Assembly: GCA_905182475.1 (NCBI GenBank)
Contig: CAJJBR010000077.1
Span: forward strand, 1 to 33,924
Direction: 5' to 3'
Source: Akkermansiaceae bacterium
GTDB taxonomy: Bacteria; Verrucomicrobiota; Verrucomicrobiia; Verrucomicrobiales; Akkermansiaceae
DNA: 33,924 nucleotides
The stretch's first letter is position 1; the number at the start of each line of letters is the position of its first letter. A program made the position numbers and the translations under genes. Below are positions 14,618-21,544 of this stretch, piece after piece. Below the pieces are notes generated by a model, which was given only the letters and a program-made list of their open reading frames with translations, did no database searches and was not told the DNA's origin.

Positions 14618-15484
14618 ATGTATCTCTGGTCGAAATTATCGGGTGCGCAGTGGATTGATGCTTGGGAGGAGCGTTTCGCAGGGAACGCGAATTTCGTCCT
14701 AGAATATATCAAGGGCGGGAAGTCCGTGCGGCTGCAAGTGTATTGCGGGACGAAGAAGGAGGCTGATGCGATCTTCGGACAGTTCGGCGGATCGGTAAGG
14801 AAGGTCAAAGATGCGGAATGGAAGAAGGCTCCCGAGCCGCCGAAGCCACTCAAGGTGCGGGACGCGTTCCTCGTCACCGCGGAGACCAATGCGAAGAAGT
14901 TGGCGGCGCTGCGCAAGGAACACGGCAAGCGGGAACTGATCGTGATCCCACCGGAGATGGCTTTCGGGACCGGCGACCATGCTACCACATCCACCTGCCT
15001 GAGGTTCCTAGTGGATATATCGCGCGAGCGGGAAGCCGGGAAATGGTCGGTGGCGGATCTCGGGACAGGCAGCGGGCTGCTGGCGATCGCTGCGGCCAAG
15101 TTGGGGGCGAAGGAAGTCTGGGGCTGCGATTTTGACCCTTTCGCCGTTGCCGTCGCGAAGCGCAACACGGAGCGCAACCACACTCCTGATATCACCATCA
15201 AGGAACAAGATGTCCTGAAATGGAAGCCGCGTAAGAAAGGCTACAACGTGGTTGCCGCGAATCTGTTCTCAACCGTGCTCATCGAAGCCTGGCCAGTGAT
15301 CGCGAAATCGCTAGCCAAGGGAGGTGACTTAGTCGTTTCCGGGATTCTGGCGACTCAGGCATGGGAAGTTTTCGAGGCCGCCGCGAAGGAAGGGCTTGGT
15401 TTCTCCAAGATCGTAAAAAAGGGCAAGTGGGTCAGCGCCCGGGGAGGCTGGTTCGAGGATCTTGCCCGAGTGGCGGCAGATTGA
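14618..15484 (+). CDS. prmA: Ribosomal protein L11 methyltransferase
   Basis: 288 residues. N-terminal substrate-recognition domain (MYLWSKLSGAQWIDAWEERF ...), then a class I SAM methyltransferase domain: IPPEMAFGTGDHATTSTCLR (the PrmA signature, usually AFGTGxHxTT), VADLGTGSGLLAIAAAKLGA (motif I), VWGCDFDPFAVAVAKRN, and the catalytic-site motif NVVAANLFSTVLI (usually NILAN). The C-terminal SGILATQAWEV and ARGGWFEDL are also conserved. It should trimethylate the amino groups of ribosomal protein L11. Start ATG 14618 lies about 180 bases after the tRNA terminator. The intervening stretch shows no gene. The region between its stop and the ABC ATPase holds a possible coding remnant. Confidence 0.9.
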   Translation: MYLWSKLSGAQWIDAWEERFAGNANFVLEYIKGGKSVRLQVYCGTKKEADAIFGQFGGSVRKVKDAEWKKAPEPPKPLKVRDAFLVTAETNAKKLAALRKEHGKRELIVIPPEMAFGTGDHATTSTCLRFLVDISREREAGKWSVADLGTGSGLLAIAAAKLGAKEVWGCDFDPFAVAVAKRNTERNHTPDITIKEQDVLKWKPRKKGYNVVAANLFSTVLIEAWPVIAKSLAKGGDLVVSGILATQAWEVFEAAAKEGLGFSKIVKKGKWVSARGGWFEDLARVAAD

Positions 15485-15501
15485 ATCCGCCATACCAAAC
15501 T

Positions 15502-15625
15502 TCACTCCTCCGCCAACGGCGTAAGCTCGACCTTGCGGAACTCGACCTCCGAGTCCTCGGCCATTCTCCGATAGGTTTCTCGGAGCCGTCGGTGAGGTTG
15601 AGGATCTGGCGGGCGTCTTTCTTCG
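15502..15625 (-). pseudogene. Possible remnant of a DUF1080-like gene 3' end
   Basis: The 233-base gap between prmA and the convergent ABC ATPase gene contains minus-strand coding-like sequence in two frames. KDARQILNLTDGSEK (about 15580-15625) continues, after a one-base shift, as TYRRMAEDSEVEFRKVELTP and a stop at 15502. VEFRKVELTP resembles the last strand of DUF1080 domains (compare SPIEFRNLKI in the intact DUF1080 protein at 12626-13333). The shift and lack of a 5' part suggest a decayed gene end. The identification rests on about 20 residues. Confidence 0.3.
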
Positions 15626-15717
15626 CTCCTCCTCAGACTGAACTGACTTTTCGACTTTCGGTTATCGAGGACAAGGCGAATTTCGAATCTCATTCCAAGA
15701 CTCTATGGAGAGCTTAG

Positions 15718-16689
15718 CTACGCCAAACACCCCGGGCAGTTCTGGGCGAAGTGGCCGGGCTTGATCTCTGCTAGTTCCGGCTGGTGATCGGTGACGCAGA
15801 GTTTCGGATCGCCGAGGAGGTTGCGGGGCTGGAAGGCACATCCCTGGGGTGGATTTGTGAGGTTGGGTGGCAGGCCGGGTATGGTGATGAGAGGCTGACC
15901 TTTCGGCTGGGCGGCTGGGATGGATCTCAGCAGGGAGCGAGTATAGGCGTGGAGGGGATTGTTGAAAAGCTCCGCTCGGGTCGCCGTTTCCACGATTCTG
16001 CCTGCATACATCACGTTGATCACGTCGCAGACTTCGGAAACGACCGCTAGATCGTGGGTGATGAAAATGACTGCAGTTCCGAGGTCGCGCTGGCGATCAC
16101 GGATTAGGTCGAGCACTTGCTTCTGGACGGTCACGTCGAGGGCGGTGGTCGGCTCGTCGCAGATCAAGAGCTCGGGTTTCGTGATCAGCGACATGGCGAT
16201 CATCACCCGCTGCCGCATTCCTCCGGAAAATTCGTGAGGATAAGATCTGATACGCTTTTCCGGATCTGGGATACCGACCTCGGCGAGGGCGTCGATCGCT
16301 CGGTGGAGTGCTGGTTTTCCACGCAGGTTCTCGTGAAGCTCCAAAGGCTCGGTGAGCTGGTCGCTGATCCGCATGTAGGGGTTCAGCGAGGTCATGGGAT
16401 CCTGGAAAATCATCGAGATCCGCTTGCCGCGTATCTTCTGTAGCTGTTTTTCCGGGGCTTTAAGGAGATCAATCCCGTCAAAAATTGCCGATCCACCTTC
16501 AATTCTGCCGGGAGGCATCGGGTTCAATCCGAGTAGGGAATAGCAGGTGACTGATTTTCCCGAACCCGATTCGCCGACGATCCCTAGCGTTTGCCCTTTG
16601 TCTACAGAGAAGGAAACGTCCTCCACAGCATGGACGATCCCGTTGCGGGTGTGGAAGCGGGTGGTCAGGCCTTTGACGTCGAGAAGCAC
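15718..16689 (-). CDS. Oligopeptide/dipeptide ABC transporter ATP-binding protein (DppD/OppD type)
   Basis: 323 residues. Walker A GESGSGKS (39-46), Q-loop IFQDPMTSLNP (Gln95), signature FSGGMRQR (153-160), Walker B LLICDEPTTALD (173-184) and switch ITHDLAVV. The C-terminal extension (HAYTRSLLRSIPAAQPKG ... PPQGCAFQPR ... CPGC) is the oligo_HPY cysteine-containing tail of peptide/nickel importers. It would power uptake of peptides at the inner membrane, but no permease, binding protein or second ATPase lies nearby, so partners must be elsewhere. The start is GTG 16689, and the whole 30-nt gap to gntK is a TTTAAA-type leader repeat. Confidence 0.9.
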   Translation of the reverse strand: MLLDVKGLTTRFHTRNGIVHAVEDVSFSVDKGQTLGIVGESGSGKSVTCYSLLGLNPMPPGRIEGGSAIFDGIDLLKAPEKQLQKIRGKRISMIFQDPMTSLNPYMRISDQLTEPLELHENLRGKPALHRAIDALAEVGIPDPEKRIRSYPHEFSGGMRQRVMIAMSLITKPELLICDEPTTALDVTVQKQVLDLIRDRQRDLGTAVIFITHDLAVVSEVCDVINVMYAGRIVETATRAELFNNPLHAYTRSLLRSIPAAQPKGQPLITIPGLPPNLTNPPQGCAFQPRNLLGDPKLCVTDHQPELAEIKPGHFAQNCPGCLA

Positions 16690-16690
16690 G

Positions 16691-16728
16691 TGGAAACTCT
16701 AAATTTTAAACTTTAAACCTCAAGGAAG
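16691..16728 (-). repeat. TTTAAA/TTTAGAG leader repeat between gntK and the ABC ATPase
   Basis: The minus strand reads TTCCTTGAGGTTTAAAGTTT and then AAAATTTAGAGTTTCC, ending at the GTG start. The gntK stop TGA (16722-16720) and its last two codons lie inside the repeat, so the repeat forms the gene end as well as the next leader. Confidence 0.65.
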
Positions 16729-17241
16729 AAGGAACGCGCTTTGGAAAAGCGCGGATTCGATTTGCGTCACGATCTCCTCCGGTGAACTGCGAATTGAAAT
16801 ATGGAGAGCTTCCTCTGGAGAGGGGGCTTCCAAGGTTTCAAGTTGGCTGGCGAGCATTCCGGGTTTCATATAGTGATCTTCCCGAATGTTGATCCGTTCC
16901 ACTAGGGTTTCCAGATCGCCTGCAAGATATACGATTGAAACATCCGTTTGATCCAGGCCGAGGATTTCCCGGTAGGTCTGCTTCAGTGCGGAGCAGGCCA
17001 GAAGGGTGATCTTTCCCTCTGGCGCAGTGTTGATAACTTCCTGTCGCAGCCGCTGAAGCCATGGCAAGCGGTCATCGTCAGTCAACGGATGACCCTGTGC
17101 CATTTTGTCCACATTTGCCTGTGGATGAAAATCATCAGCATCGTGAAATACACCGCCGTGCCGCTCTGCTAAGAGGGTGCCAACGGTCGTTTTGCCCGAC
17201 CCAGCAACCCCCATGAGGAGGACGATACGCGGTGCTTTCAC
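16720..17241 (-). CDS. gntK: Gluconokinase
   Basis: 173 residues, the usual size of GntK/IdnK. P-loop MGVAGSGKTTVG (10-21), HDADDFHPQANVDKM, GHPLTDDDRLPWL (substrate-site signature), LLACSALKQTYREIL, and REDHYMKPGMLASQLETLE. It should phosphorylate D-gluconate to 6-phosphogluconate for the pentose phosphate or Entner-Doudoroff route. No gluconate transporter or dehydrogenase is adjacent. Start GTG 17241. The gap to the upstream cyclophilin gene is a perfect 9-bp inverted repeat (17243-17268) that abuts the start codon. The last residues FLLP and the stop are encoded by a leader-repeat element. Confidence 0.92.
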   Translation of the reverse strand: MKAPRIVLLMGVAGSGKTTVGTLLAERHGGVFHDADDFHPQANVDKMAQGHPLTDDDRLPWLQRLRQEVINTAPEGKITLLACSALKQTYREILGLDQTDVSIVYLAGDLETLVERINIREDHYMKPGMLASQLETLEAPSPEEALHISIRSSPEEIVTQIESALFQSAFLLP

Positions 17242-17242
17242 G

Positions 17243-17268
17243 CTGATTGAAACGTTCGATTCAATCAG
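17243..17268. promoter_or_regulatory. Perfect inverted repeat between cyclophilin stop and gntK start
   Basis: Arms CTGATTGAA (17243-17251) and TTCAATCAG (17260-17268) enclose the 8-base loop ACGTTCGA. It covers the cyclophilin stop codon and ends one base from the gntK GTG. It could be an operator or an mRNA hairpin that limits gntK translation. No U-run is present, so a terminator is unlikely. Confidence 0.6.
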
Positions 17269-17810
17269 GCTTTATCGAGGATGGAATTCCAGTGCTCGAC
17301 GTTGTCTTTTTGTGCTTCAAACAGGTCAGTGGTGTCGTCGTGGATGGTGATTGAAGTGATCTTGTCGCCGGTTCCATCGAACTTACAGCCGCGCTCACCT
17401 GTATTGTTTTTTCCAGTAACTTTGTCCACAATGTCTAGACCGTCAGTGACTTGCCCAAAAACAGAATGTTTGTTATCGAGGAATGCTGTCGGGGTGGTCG
17501 TGATGAAGAACTGGGAACCGTTGGTGCCGGGGCCGGAGTTCGCCATGGAGAAGATTCCGGGGCTGCGGTGGCGGAGTTCCGGGTGGAATTCGTCCGCAAA
17601 CTTGTAGCCCGGGCCGCCACGGCCTGACTCAGTCGGGTCGCCGCCTTGGAGCATGAATCCCTCGATTACGCGGTGGAAGGCGATACCGTCATAGTAGCCG
17701 CGCTTAGCGAGGTTGAGGAAGTTTGCGCAGGTGAGTGGTGTTTTCGAAGCGTACATGGTCGCGTCGATATCTCCTGCAGAGGTGTGCATGGTTATTTTGA
17801 TGTCGTTCAT
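17265..17810 (-). CDS. Peptidyl-prolyl cis-trans isomerase, cyclophilin type
   Basis: 181 residues, single cyclophilin domain without a signal peptide, so cytoplasmic. Motifs: GDIDATMYASKTPLTCANFL, GYYDGIAFHRVIEGFMLQGG (catalytic Arg in FHRVI), PTESGRGGPGYKF, IFSMANSGPGTNGSQFFITT, FLDNKHSVFGQV. The C-terminal tail (IHDDTTDLFEAQKDNVEHW) extends about 25 residues past the domain. It accelerates proline isomerisation in protein folding. The leader upstream of ATG 17810 contains a CACTGATCACTCGGCACT repeat with three heptamer units, and that repeat also ends eboE. Confidence 0.93.
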   Translation of the reverse strand: MNDIKITMHTSAGDIDATMYASKTPLTCANFLNLAKRGYYDGIAFHRVIEGFMLQGGDPTESGRGGPGYKFADEFHPELRHRSPGIFSMANSGPGTNGSQFFITTTPTAFLDNKHSVFGQVTDGLDIVDKVTGKNNTGERGCKFDGTGDKITSITIHDDTTDLFEAQKDNVEHWNSILDKA

Positions 17811-17824
17811 AGAATTTAGTGGCT

Positions 17825-17860
17825 AGTGCCGAGTGATCAGTGATCAGTGATCAGTGGAAG
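17825..17860 (-). repeat. Heptamer-expanded CACTGATCACTCGGCACT repeat before the cyclophilin gene
   Basis: The minus strand contains three tandem TGATCAC units followed by TCGGCACT, about 15 nt upstream of ATG 17810. The eboE stop codon TGA (17846-17844) and its last codons (Ser-Thr-Asp-His) are part of the repeat. Confidence 0.75.
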
Positions 17861-19016
17861 AGCTGCGCAACTGGTCGAGAACCCAGCGGTATTCGGCGGC
17901 GATTTGCTCTTCTACCGGGCGCTGGAGATTTCCGGGGAGGACGCCCCAAGTGTAGGTTTCGATTTCGAAGTGCTGGCACGCGTTTGGGTGTTTCTGGCAC
18001 CAGGCTAGGGTTTCCTCGACGTGGTTGTGGGTGGAGCCCAGTGGTGAAGTCGGTTGTGCATCGAGAGGAATGTGGAAGTGGACACGTGCCTCCTCGAAAT
18101 CGGTGGCTTTTGTTTCGCCTGAATCGACTGCGGACAGGAAGACGGGCAGATCTAGGAATCGTTCGAGGGATTTGTCTGGGCGGCGGGCGATTACTTGGTG
18201 GAAGTAAGTTGGCTCGTCAAAGCCTCGGATTGCGTTGATTGCTACCGGGTTCGCTGGATTCAGCGAAAGTGCGTTTGAAAGGTGAATTTTCGAGAGGCGG
18301 ATGCCTCCGTAAGAATGGATCGCGTCTAGGGATGCTGCGGCATCGTCGAATTCGATCGCGAAATGGCAGGAATCGAAATTCAGGCCGATCCGCTCGCGGA
18401 TGATGGGGGATTCGCCTGCTTGAATATTCAGTCGCTCGAAGAAAGCTAGTGTCTCGGCGGTGTTTTCGAAATGTCCGAGAGGTTCTGGCTCCAGTCCGAG
18501 GTGGAGGTCGATCTGGTGTTTCTGCGAGAGATCCTCGATGTAGTGGGCGAGTGAGATCAGGTTCTTTCGGATTGGCTCTTCTTCCGCGTGGAAGGTTTTG
18601 TGGGATCCTGGTAGTGTTGAAACTGAGCCACCAGAGGATTTGGGGGCAATCTTCGCTAGGATTTCAAACAGACGTTTGGTGTATTCGATTCGCTCCGGGC
18701 TAGTCCAGTCGGGGAGGAATACCTGTTCCTTGACCCGGGTGCCGTGGAAAGAGCCGTATGGGAAACCATTGATCGTGAAAACGTAGGAATTGTTCTCCGC
18801 TAGCCAATCAGCAAAGCGGGGTAGGTTGTCCCCTTCAAGAAGTTCTCTGGCGGCGATTGCAGACAGGCGGAGGCCTATGGGAAAAGGTTTTCCGGCAGGT
18901 TGGTCGCCGTTGGCGAGTAGTCTGTCCCTAACTGTTAAAACATGTGTTTGAAGTGCGTCAAGTGTCTCCAGCCAGGTTTCCGCCGGATGGATGTTGGTGC
19001 AGTAGGAGAGGATCAC
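17844..19016 (-). CDS. eboE: EboE-like metabolite traffic protein (xylose isomerase-like TIM barrel)
   Basis: 390 residues. The N-terminus MILSYCTNIHPAETWLETL and the stretches GLRLSAIAARELL, YVFTINGFPYGSFHG, TRVKEQVFLPDW and IGLNFDSCHFAIEFDD match the EboE family, which has a xylose-isomerase-type TIM barrel. Candidate metal ligands are Glu in LGLEPEPLG, Asp/His in NFDSCHFA, and HFHIPLD. Ebo proteins occur in clusters (eboABCDEF) thought to help move diverse secondary metabolites, such as scytonemin precursors, to the periplasm. No other ebo gene lies in this window, so this is an orphan copy here. Start is GTG 19016 after a TTTAAA-type leader. The last four codons and the stop derive from a heptamer repeat. 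Confidence 0.8.
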   Translation of the reverse strand: MILSYCTNIHPAETWLETLDALQTHVLTVRDRLLANGDQPAGKPFPIGLRLSAIAARELLEGDNLPRFADWLAENNSYVFTINGFPYGSFHGTRVKEQVFLPDWTSPERIEYTKRLFEILAKIAPKSSGGSVSTLPGSHKTFHAEEEPIRKNLISLAHYIEDLSQKHQIDLHLGLEPEPLGHFENTAETLAFFERLNIQAGESPIIRERIGLNFDSCHFAIEFDDAAASLDAIHSYGGIRLSKIHLSNALSLNPANPVAINAIRGFDEPTYFHQVIARRPDKSLERFLDLPVFLSAVDSGETKATDFEEARVHFHIPLDAQPTSPLGSTHNHVEETLAWCQKHPNACQHFEIETYTWGVLPGNLQRPVEEQIAAEYRWVLDQLRSSSTDH

Positions 19017-19023
19017 AGGGAGA

Positions 19024-19058
19024 AAACTTTAAACTCTAAATTTTAAATTCTAAACTAA
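19024..19058 (-). repeat. TTTAAA/TTTAGAG leader repeat before eboE
   Basis: The minus strand reads TTAGTTTAGAATTTAAAATT then TAGAGTTTAAAGTTTTC, filling the gatA-eboE gap. It contains the AAATTTAGAGTTT word also found before the ABC ATPase. Confidence 0.65.
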
Positions 19059-20470
19059 GACCTTACTGCCTCTGCGGCTTTGGCTATGCGTAGCATGGTT
19101 TGTTCGCCTAGGTGGGGGGCGAGGATCTGGATGCCGACTGGGAGGGCGTCCGCACCGTCGAAGGCGGTAGTTCCGCACGGGACGGAAATTGCCGGTATTC
19201 CGGAGAGGTTTGCGGCGATGGTGAAAATATCGGAGAGGTAGTCTTGGAGCGGATCATCGGTGCAGGTTCCGATGCGTCTGGCTGGGGTGGGGGTTACTGG
19301 CGAGATAATCGCATCCACGGTCTCGAACGCCTGTTTGAAATCGCGGGTGATGAGTTGGCGGACTTTCTGAGCTCGGGTGTAGTAGGCATCGTAGTAACCG
19401 GATGAGAGAACGTAAGTGCCGAGGATGATCCGGCGTTTTACCTCGGGGCCGAAGCCGAGTTCCCGAGACTGGTGGTAGAGATCGATGATGTCATCCGGGT
19501 TGGTCGCGCGGTTTCCGTAGCGAATTCCATCGAAACGGGAGAGGTTTGAGGAGGCTTCGGCTGGGGCGATCACGTAGTAGGTGGCGACGGCGTGGGAAGT
19601 GTGTGGTAAAGATATCGGAATTATCTCTGCTCCCTTACTCTCAAGCAGTTTGATACATTTTTCCACGTTTTCTCGAACGCCTTGGTGGATGCCTTCTCCA
19701 AAATATTCGGCGGGGATTCCCAGCTTCATTCCGGCGACTCCATCATTGATTCCGGCGGAGTAGTCGGGAACGGGTGTATTCAGGGAGGTTGTGTCCTGTG
19801 GGTCGTGTCCGGCTATAGCTTGCAGGATTAGTGCTGCATCGTCAACGGAGTTGGTGAGGGGGCCGATCTGATCCAAGGATGAGGCGAATGCGACCAATCC
19901 GAAGCGTGATACCCTTCCGTAGGTCGGTTTCAGGCCGACAACGCCACAATGGGAAGCTGGTTGGCGGATCGAGCCTCCGGTATCCGAGCCGAGAGCGGCG
20001 TATGCTGTGAGGTCTGCGACCGCTGCTGCCGATCCTCCGGAAGATCCGCCGGCGATGCGAGTTGGGTCGTGGGGGTTCCTGGTGGGTTGGAGAGCGGAGT
20101 TTTCAGTGGCGGATCCCATGGCGAACTCATCCATGTTCATGCGTCCAAATGGAATTGCTCCGGCGTCTACCAATTTTTTTATAGCCGTTGCATTGTAGTT
20201 AGATGTGTAACCTTTTACGAGAAAATTTGAGCCACAGGTGCAGGGCTGGCCGAATACGTTGATATTGTCTTTGATGGCGATGGGAAGGCCACCTAGGGGT
20301 TTGCTGAGATCGGCCTTTCCGGCTGCCTCTAGTGCGGTATCGAGATCGTATGAAACGTATGCTTGAGTCTGTGGATCACGGGCGGAAATCCCGGCGGCGA
20401 GATCCTCGATCGCTTTCGAGGGTGTGGTCTCGCCGGAGATGAACTGCTGGCGGAGTTGGGTCAGGGTCAT
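19055..20470 (-). CDS. gatA: Asp-tRNA(Asn)/Glu-tRNA(Gln) amidotransferase subunit A
   Basis: 471 residues, standard for GatA. Amidase-signature catalytic triad: Lys67 in GLPIAIKDNINV, Ser143 in IAGGSSGGSAAA, Ser167 in GSDTGGSIRQPAS. It releases ammonia from glutamine for transamidation of misacylated tRNAs by the GatCAB complex, which indicates that tRNA-Gln and/or tRNA-Asn are charged indirectly. ALQPTRNPHDPTR and GLKPTYGRVSRFG are further GatA signatures. It lies directly downstream of gatC; gatB is not in the window. The leader before ATG 20470 (CAATTTCAGAATTTCC) belongs to the TTTCAG repeat family. Confidence 0.96.
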   Translation of the reverse strand: MTLTQLRQQFISGETTPSKAIEDLAAGISARDPQTQAYVSYDLDTALEAAGKADLSKPLGGLPIAIKDNINVFGQPCTCGSNFLVKGYTSNYNATAIKKLVDAGAIPFGRMNMDEFAMGSATENSALQPTRNPHDPTRIAGGSSGGSAAAVADLTAYAALGSDTGGSIRQPASHCGVVGLKPTYGRVSRFGLVAFASSLDQIGPLTNSVDDAALILQAIAGHDPQDTTSLNTPVPDYSAGINDGVAGMKLGIPAEYFGEGIHQGVRENVEKCIKLLESKGAEIIPISLPHTSHAVATYYVIAPAEASSNLSRFDGIRYGNRATNPDDIIDLYHQSRELGFGPEVKRRIILGTYVLSSGYYDAYYTRAQKVRQLITRDFKQAFETVDAIISPVTPTPARRIGTCTDDPLQDYLSDIFTIAANLSGIPAISVPCGTTAFDGADALPVGIQILAPHLGEQTMLRIAKAAEAVRS

Positions 20471-20494
20471 TTGGGGAAATTCTGAAATTGAGAG

Positions 20495-20785
20495 TTACGC
20501 GTCGGCGACGACTTTTGGGACGCGGATTTGGGACTGCGCCTGGTCGGGTGCATTTTGCAATACGAGCTCCGGGGCGAGGCTTTCGTGGGGAGTATCATCG
20601 CGCATCATCGCGAGGTGGGAATTGTCATCGAGGTGAAGATCTTCGGGGAGGTTGACCTCGGAAAGGGACTCGACGTGGTTCATGATGGATTCGAGCTGGG
20701 ACTGGAACGTGTTCACCTCTTCTTCGGTGAGATCCAGCCGTGCGAGCTTTGCTACGTAACGGACATCGATATGGTCGTGTGACAT
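20495..20785 (-). CDS. gatC: Asp-tRNA(Asn)/Glu-tRNA(Gln) amidotransferase subunit C
   Basis: 96 residues from ATG 20785 (MSHDHIDVRYVAKLARLDLT). The open frame extends upstream to 21025, but that part is a repeat-rich leader without GatC similarity. Conserved features: VAKLARLDLTEEEVNTF, QLESIMNHVESLSEV, and MRDDTPHESLAPELVLQNAP. GatC is the small belt that stabilises GatA and GatB. The gatC-gatA gap is 24 nt and the pair is clearly one operon. Confidence 0.93.
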   Translation of the reverse strand: MSHDHIDVRYVAKLARLDLTEEEVNTFQSQLESIMNHVESLSEVNLPEDLHLDDNSHLAMMRDDTPHESLAPELVLQNAPDQAQSQIRVPKVVADA

Positions 20786-20828
20786 CGCGGGGAGGTTTGT
20801 AGAGGAGGAAGCAAGATGCAAGAGGTAA

Positions 20829-20908
20829 GAGTGTCGGACTTCTGGGAAAGAAGAGCCACGGATGACGCGGATGGGCATGGATCGGATTCTTTGCTGTATT
20901 TTGAAGAT
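20829..20908. repeat. CACGGAT-family interspersed repeat upstream of gatC
   Basis: Plus strand GAGCCACGGATGACGCGGAT followed by GGGCATGGATCGGATTCTTT. The word GGATCGGATTCTTTG is identical to that at 8683-8697, and the CACGGATG/CGCGGAT words match 24111-24154. The 395-base gene-free stretch 20786-21179 consists of this copy, the hairpin near 20966 and the terminator at 21058. Confidence 0.65.
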
Positions 20909-20965
20909 GAAAAACTTTTTTAAGATTCTTTGAACGTTTAGAGAGGTTGAAGGTCTATACCCATT

Positions 20966-20987
20966 GAAAGCCGACACTGTCGCTTTC
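20966..20987. other. Hairpin of unknown role in the gatC-DUF2237 gap
   Basis: GAAAG and CGACA (separated by a bulged C) pair with TGTCG and CTTTC at 20978-20987, giving ten base pairs. Together with the terminator at 21058-21096 it could mark a short plus-strand RNA. No promoter or known RNA family is recognisable. Confidence 0.3.
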
Positions 20988-21057
20988 ATGTAAGGGTGTA
21001 ACAGCAGTTGTCTATCGAATCCCATGGGTGTGGGTAAGGTAAGATGACTTTTAAAAG

Positions 21058-21096
21058 AAACCGCCGGGGAAGGGACTCCCTGGCGGTTTTTCTTTT
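21058..21096. terminator. Bidirectional Rho-independent terminator
   Basis: AAACCGCC (21058-21065) pairs with GGCGGTTT (21082-21089). The stem continues through one G-T pair and GGGA/TCCC. Plus-strand Ts run TTTTTCTTTT; on the minus strand TTTCTTTT follows. It most likely ends the minus-strand DUF2237 transcript. What it ends on the plus strand is unclear. Confidence 0.8.
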
Positions 21097-21179
21097 CTCA
21101 GGTAGCTGCTGGGTCTCGCAACAGGCCGTGCGTGGTTTTGGCGTCTCGCCGAAAGTCCGCTGTGAGGTCTTTATCGCGG

Positions 21180-21539
21180 TTATCCGATCGAATACTCTTT
21201 GAGGACATCGCGATCGACGAATTCAAGAACCGAGATGTGGCAGCCTTCGAGAAATACCTGTGGAGCAACGTTTGCCTCGTGAGCTTCCATCCAGCGGCGG
21301 ACGCAGAGGCACCACATGTCGCCGTCTTTCAGTCCCGGGAAATCGAACTCGGGGCGCGGGGTGCTGAGGTCGTTGCCGCTGGCTTTTGAAAACTGGAGGA
21401 AAGACTCGCTGACTTTTACGCAGACCGTATGCAGTCCGTGGTCTCCTTGGCCGGTGCGGCAGTAGCCGTCGCGGAAATATCCGGTCATAGGATTGGTGCA
21501 GCAGGATTTGAGGGCGGAGCCGAGGACGTTGGTAACCAT
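21180..21539 (-). CDS. DUF2237 family protein
   Basis: 119 residues covering the whole DUF2237 family: NVLGSALKSCCTNPMTGYFR, DGYCRTGQGDHGLHTVCVKV, FLQFSKASGNDLSTPRPEFD, FPGLKDGDMWCLCVRRWMEA, and VAPQVFLEGCH. The many conserved Cys residues (CC, YC, VC, WCLC) suggest metal binding or redox chemistry, but no function is established. It starts at ATG 21539, five nt downstream of the alpha/beta hydrolase stop on the same strand, so the two are probably co-transcribed. The terminator lies 84 bases past its stop. Confidence 0.9.
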   Translation of the reverse strand: MVTNVLGSALKSCCTNPMTGYFRDGYCRTGQGDHGLHTVCVKVSESFLQFSKASGNDLSTPRPEFDFPGLKDGDMWCLCVRRWMEAHEANVAPQVFLEGCHISVLEFVDRDVLKEYSIG

Positions 21540-21544
21540 GGTTT

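Noticed and set aside
17825..17860. CRISPR-like regular repeat
   Set aside because: The repeat unit is only 7 bases with no spacers, and no cas genes are present; it is a simple heptamer array.
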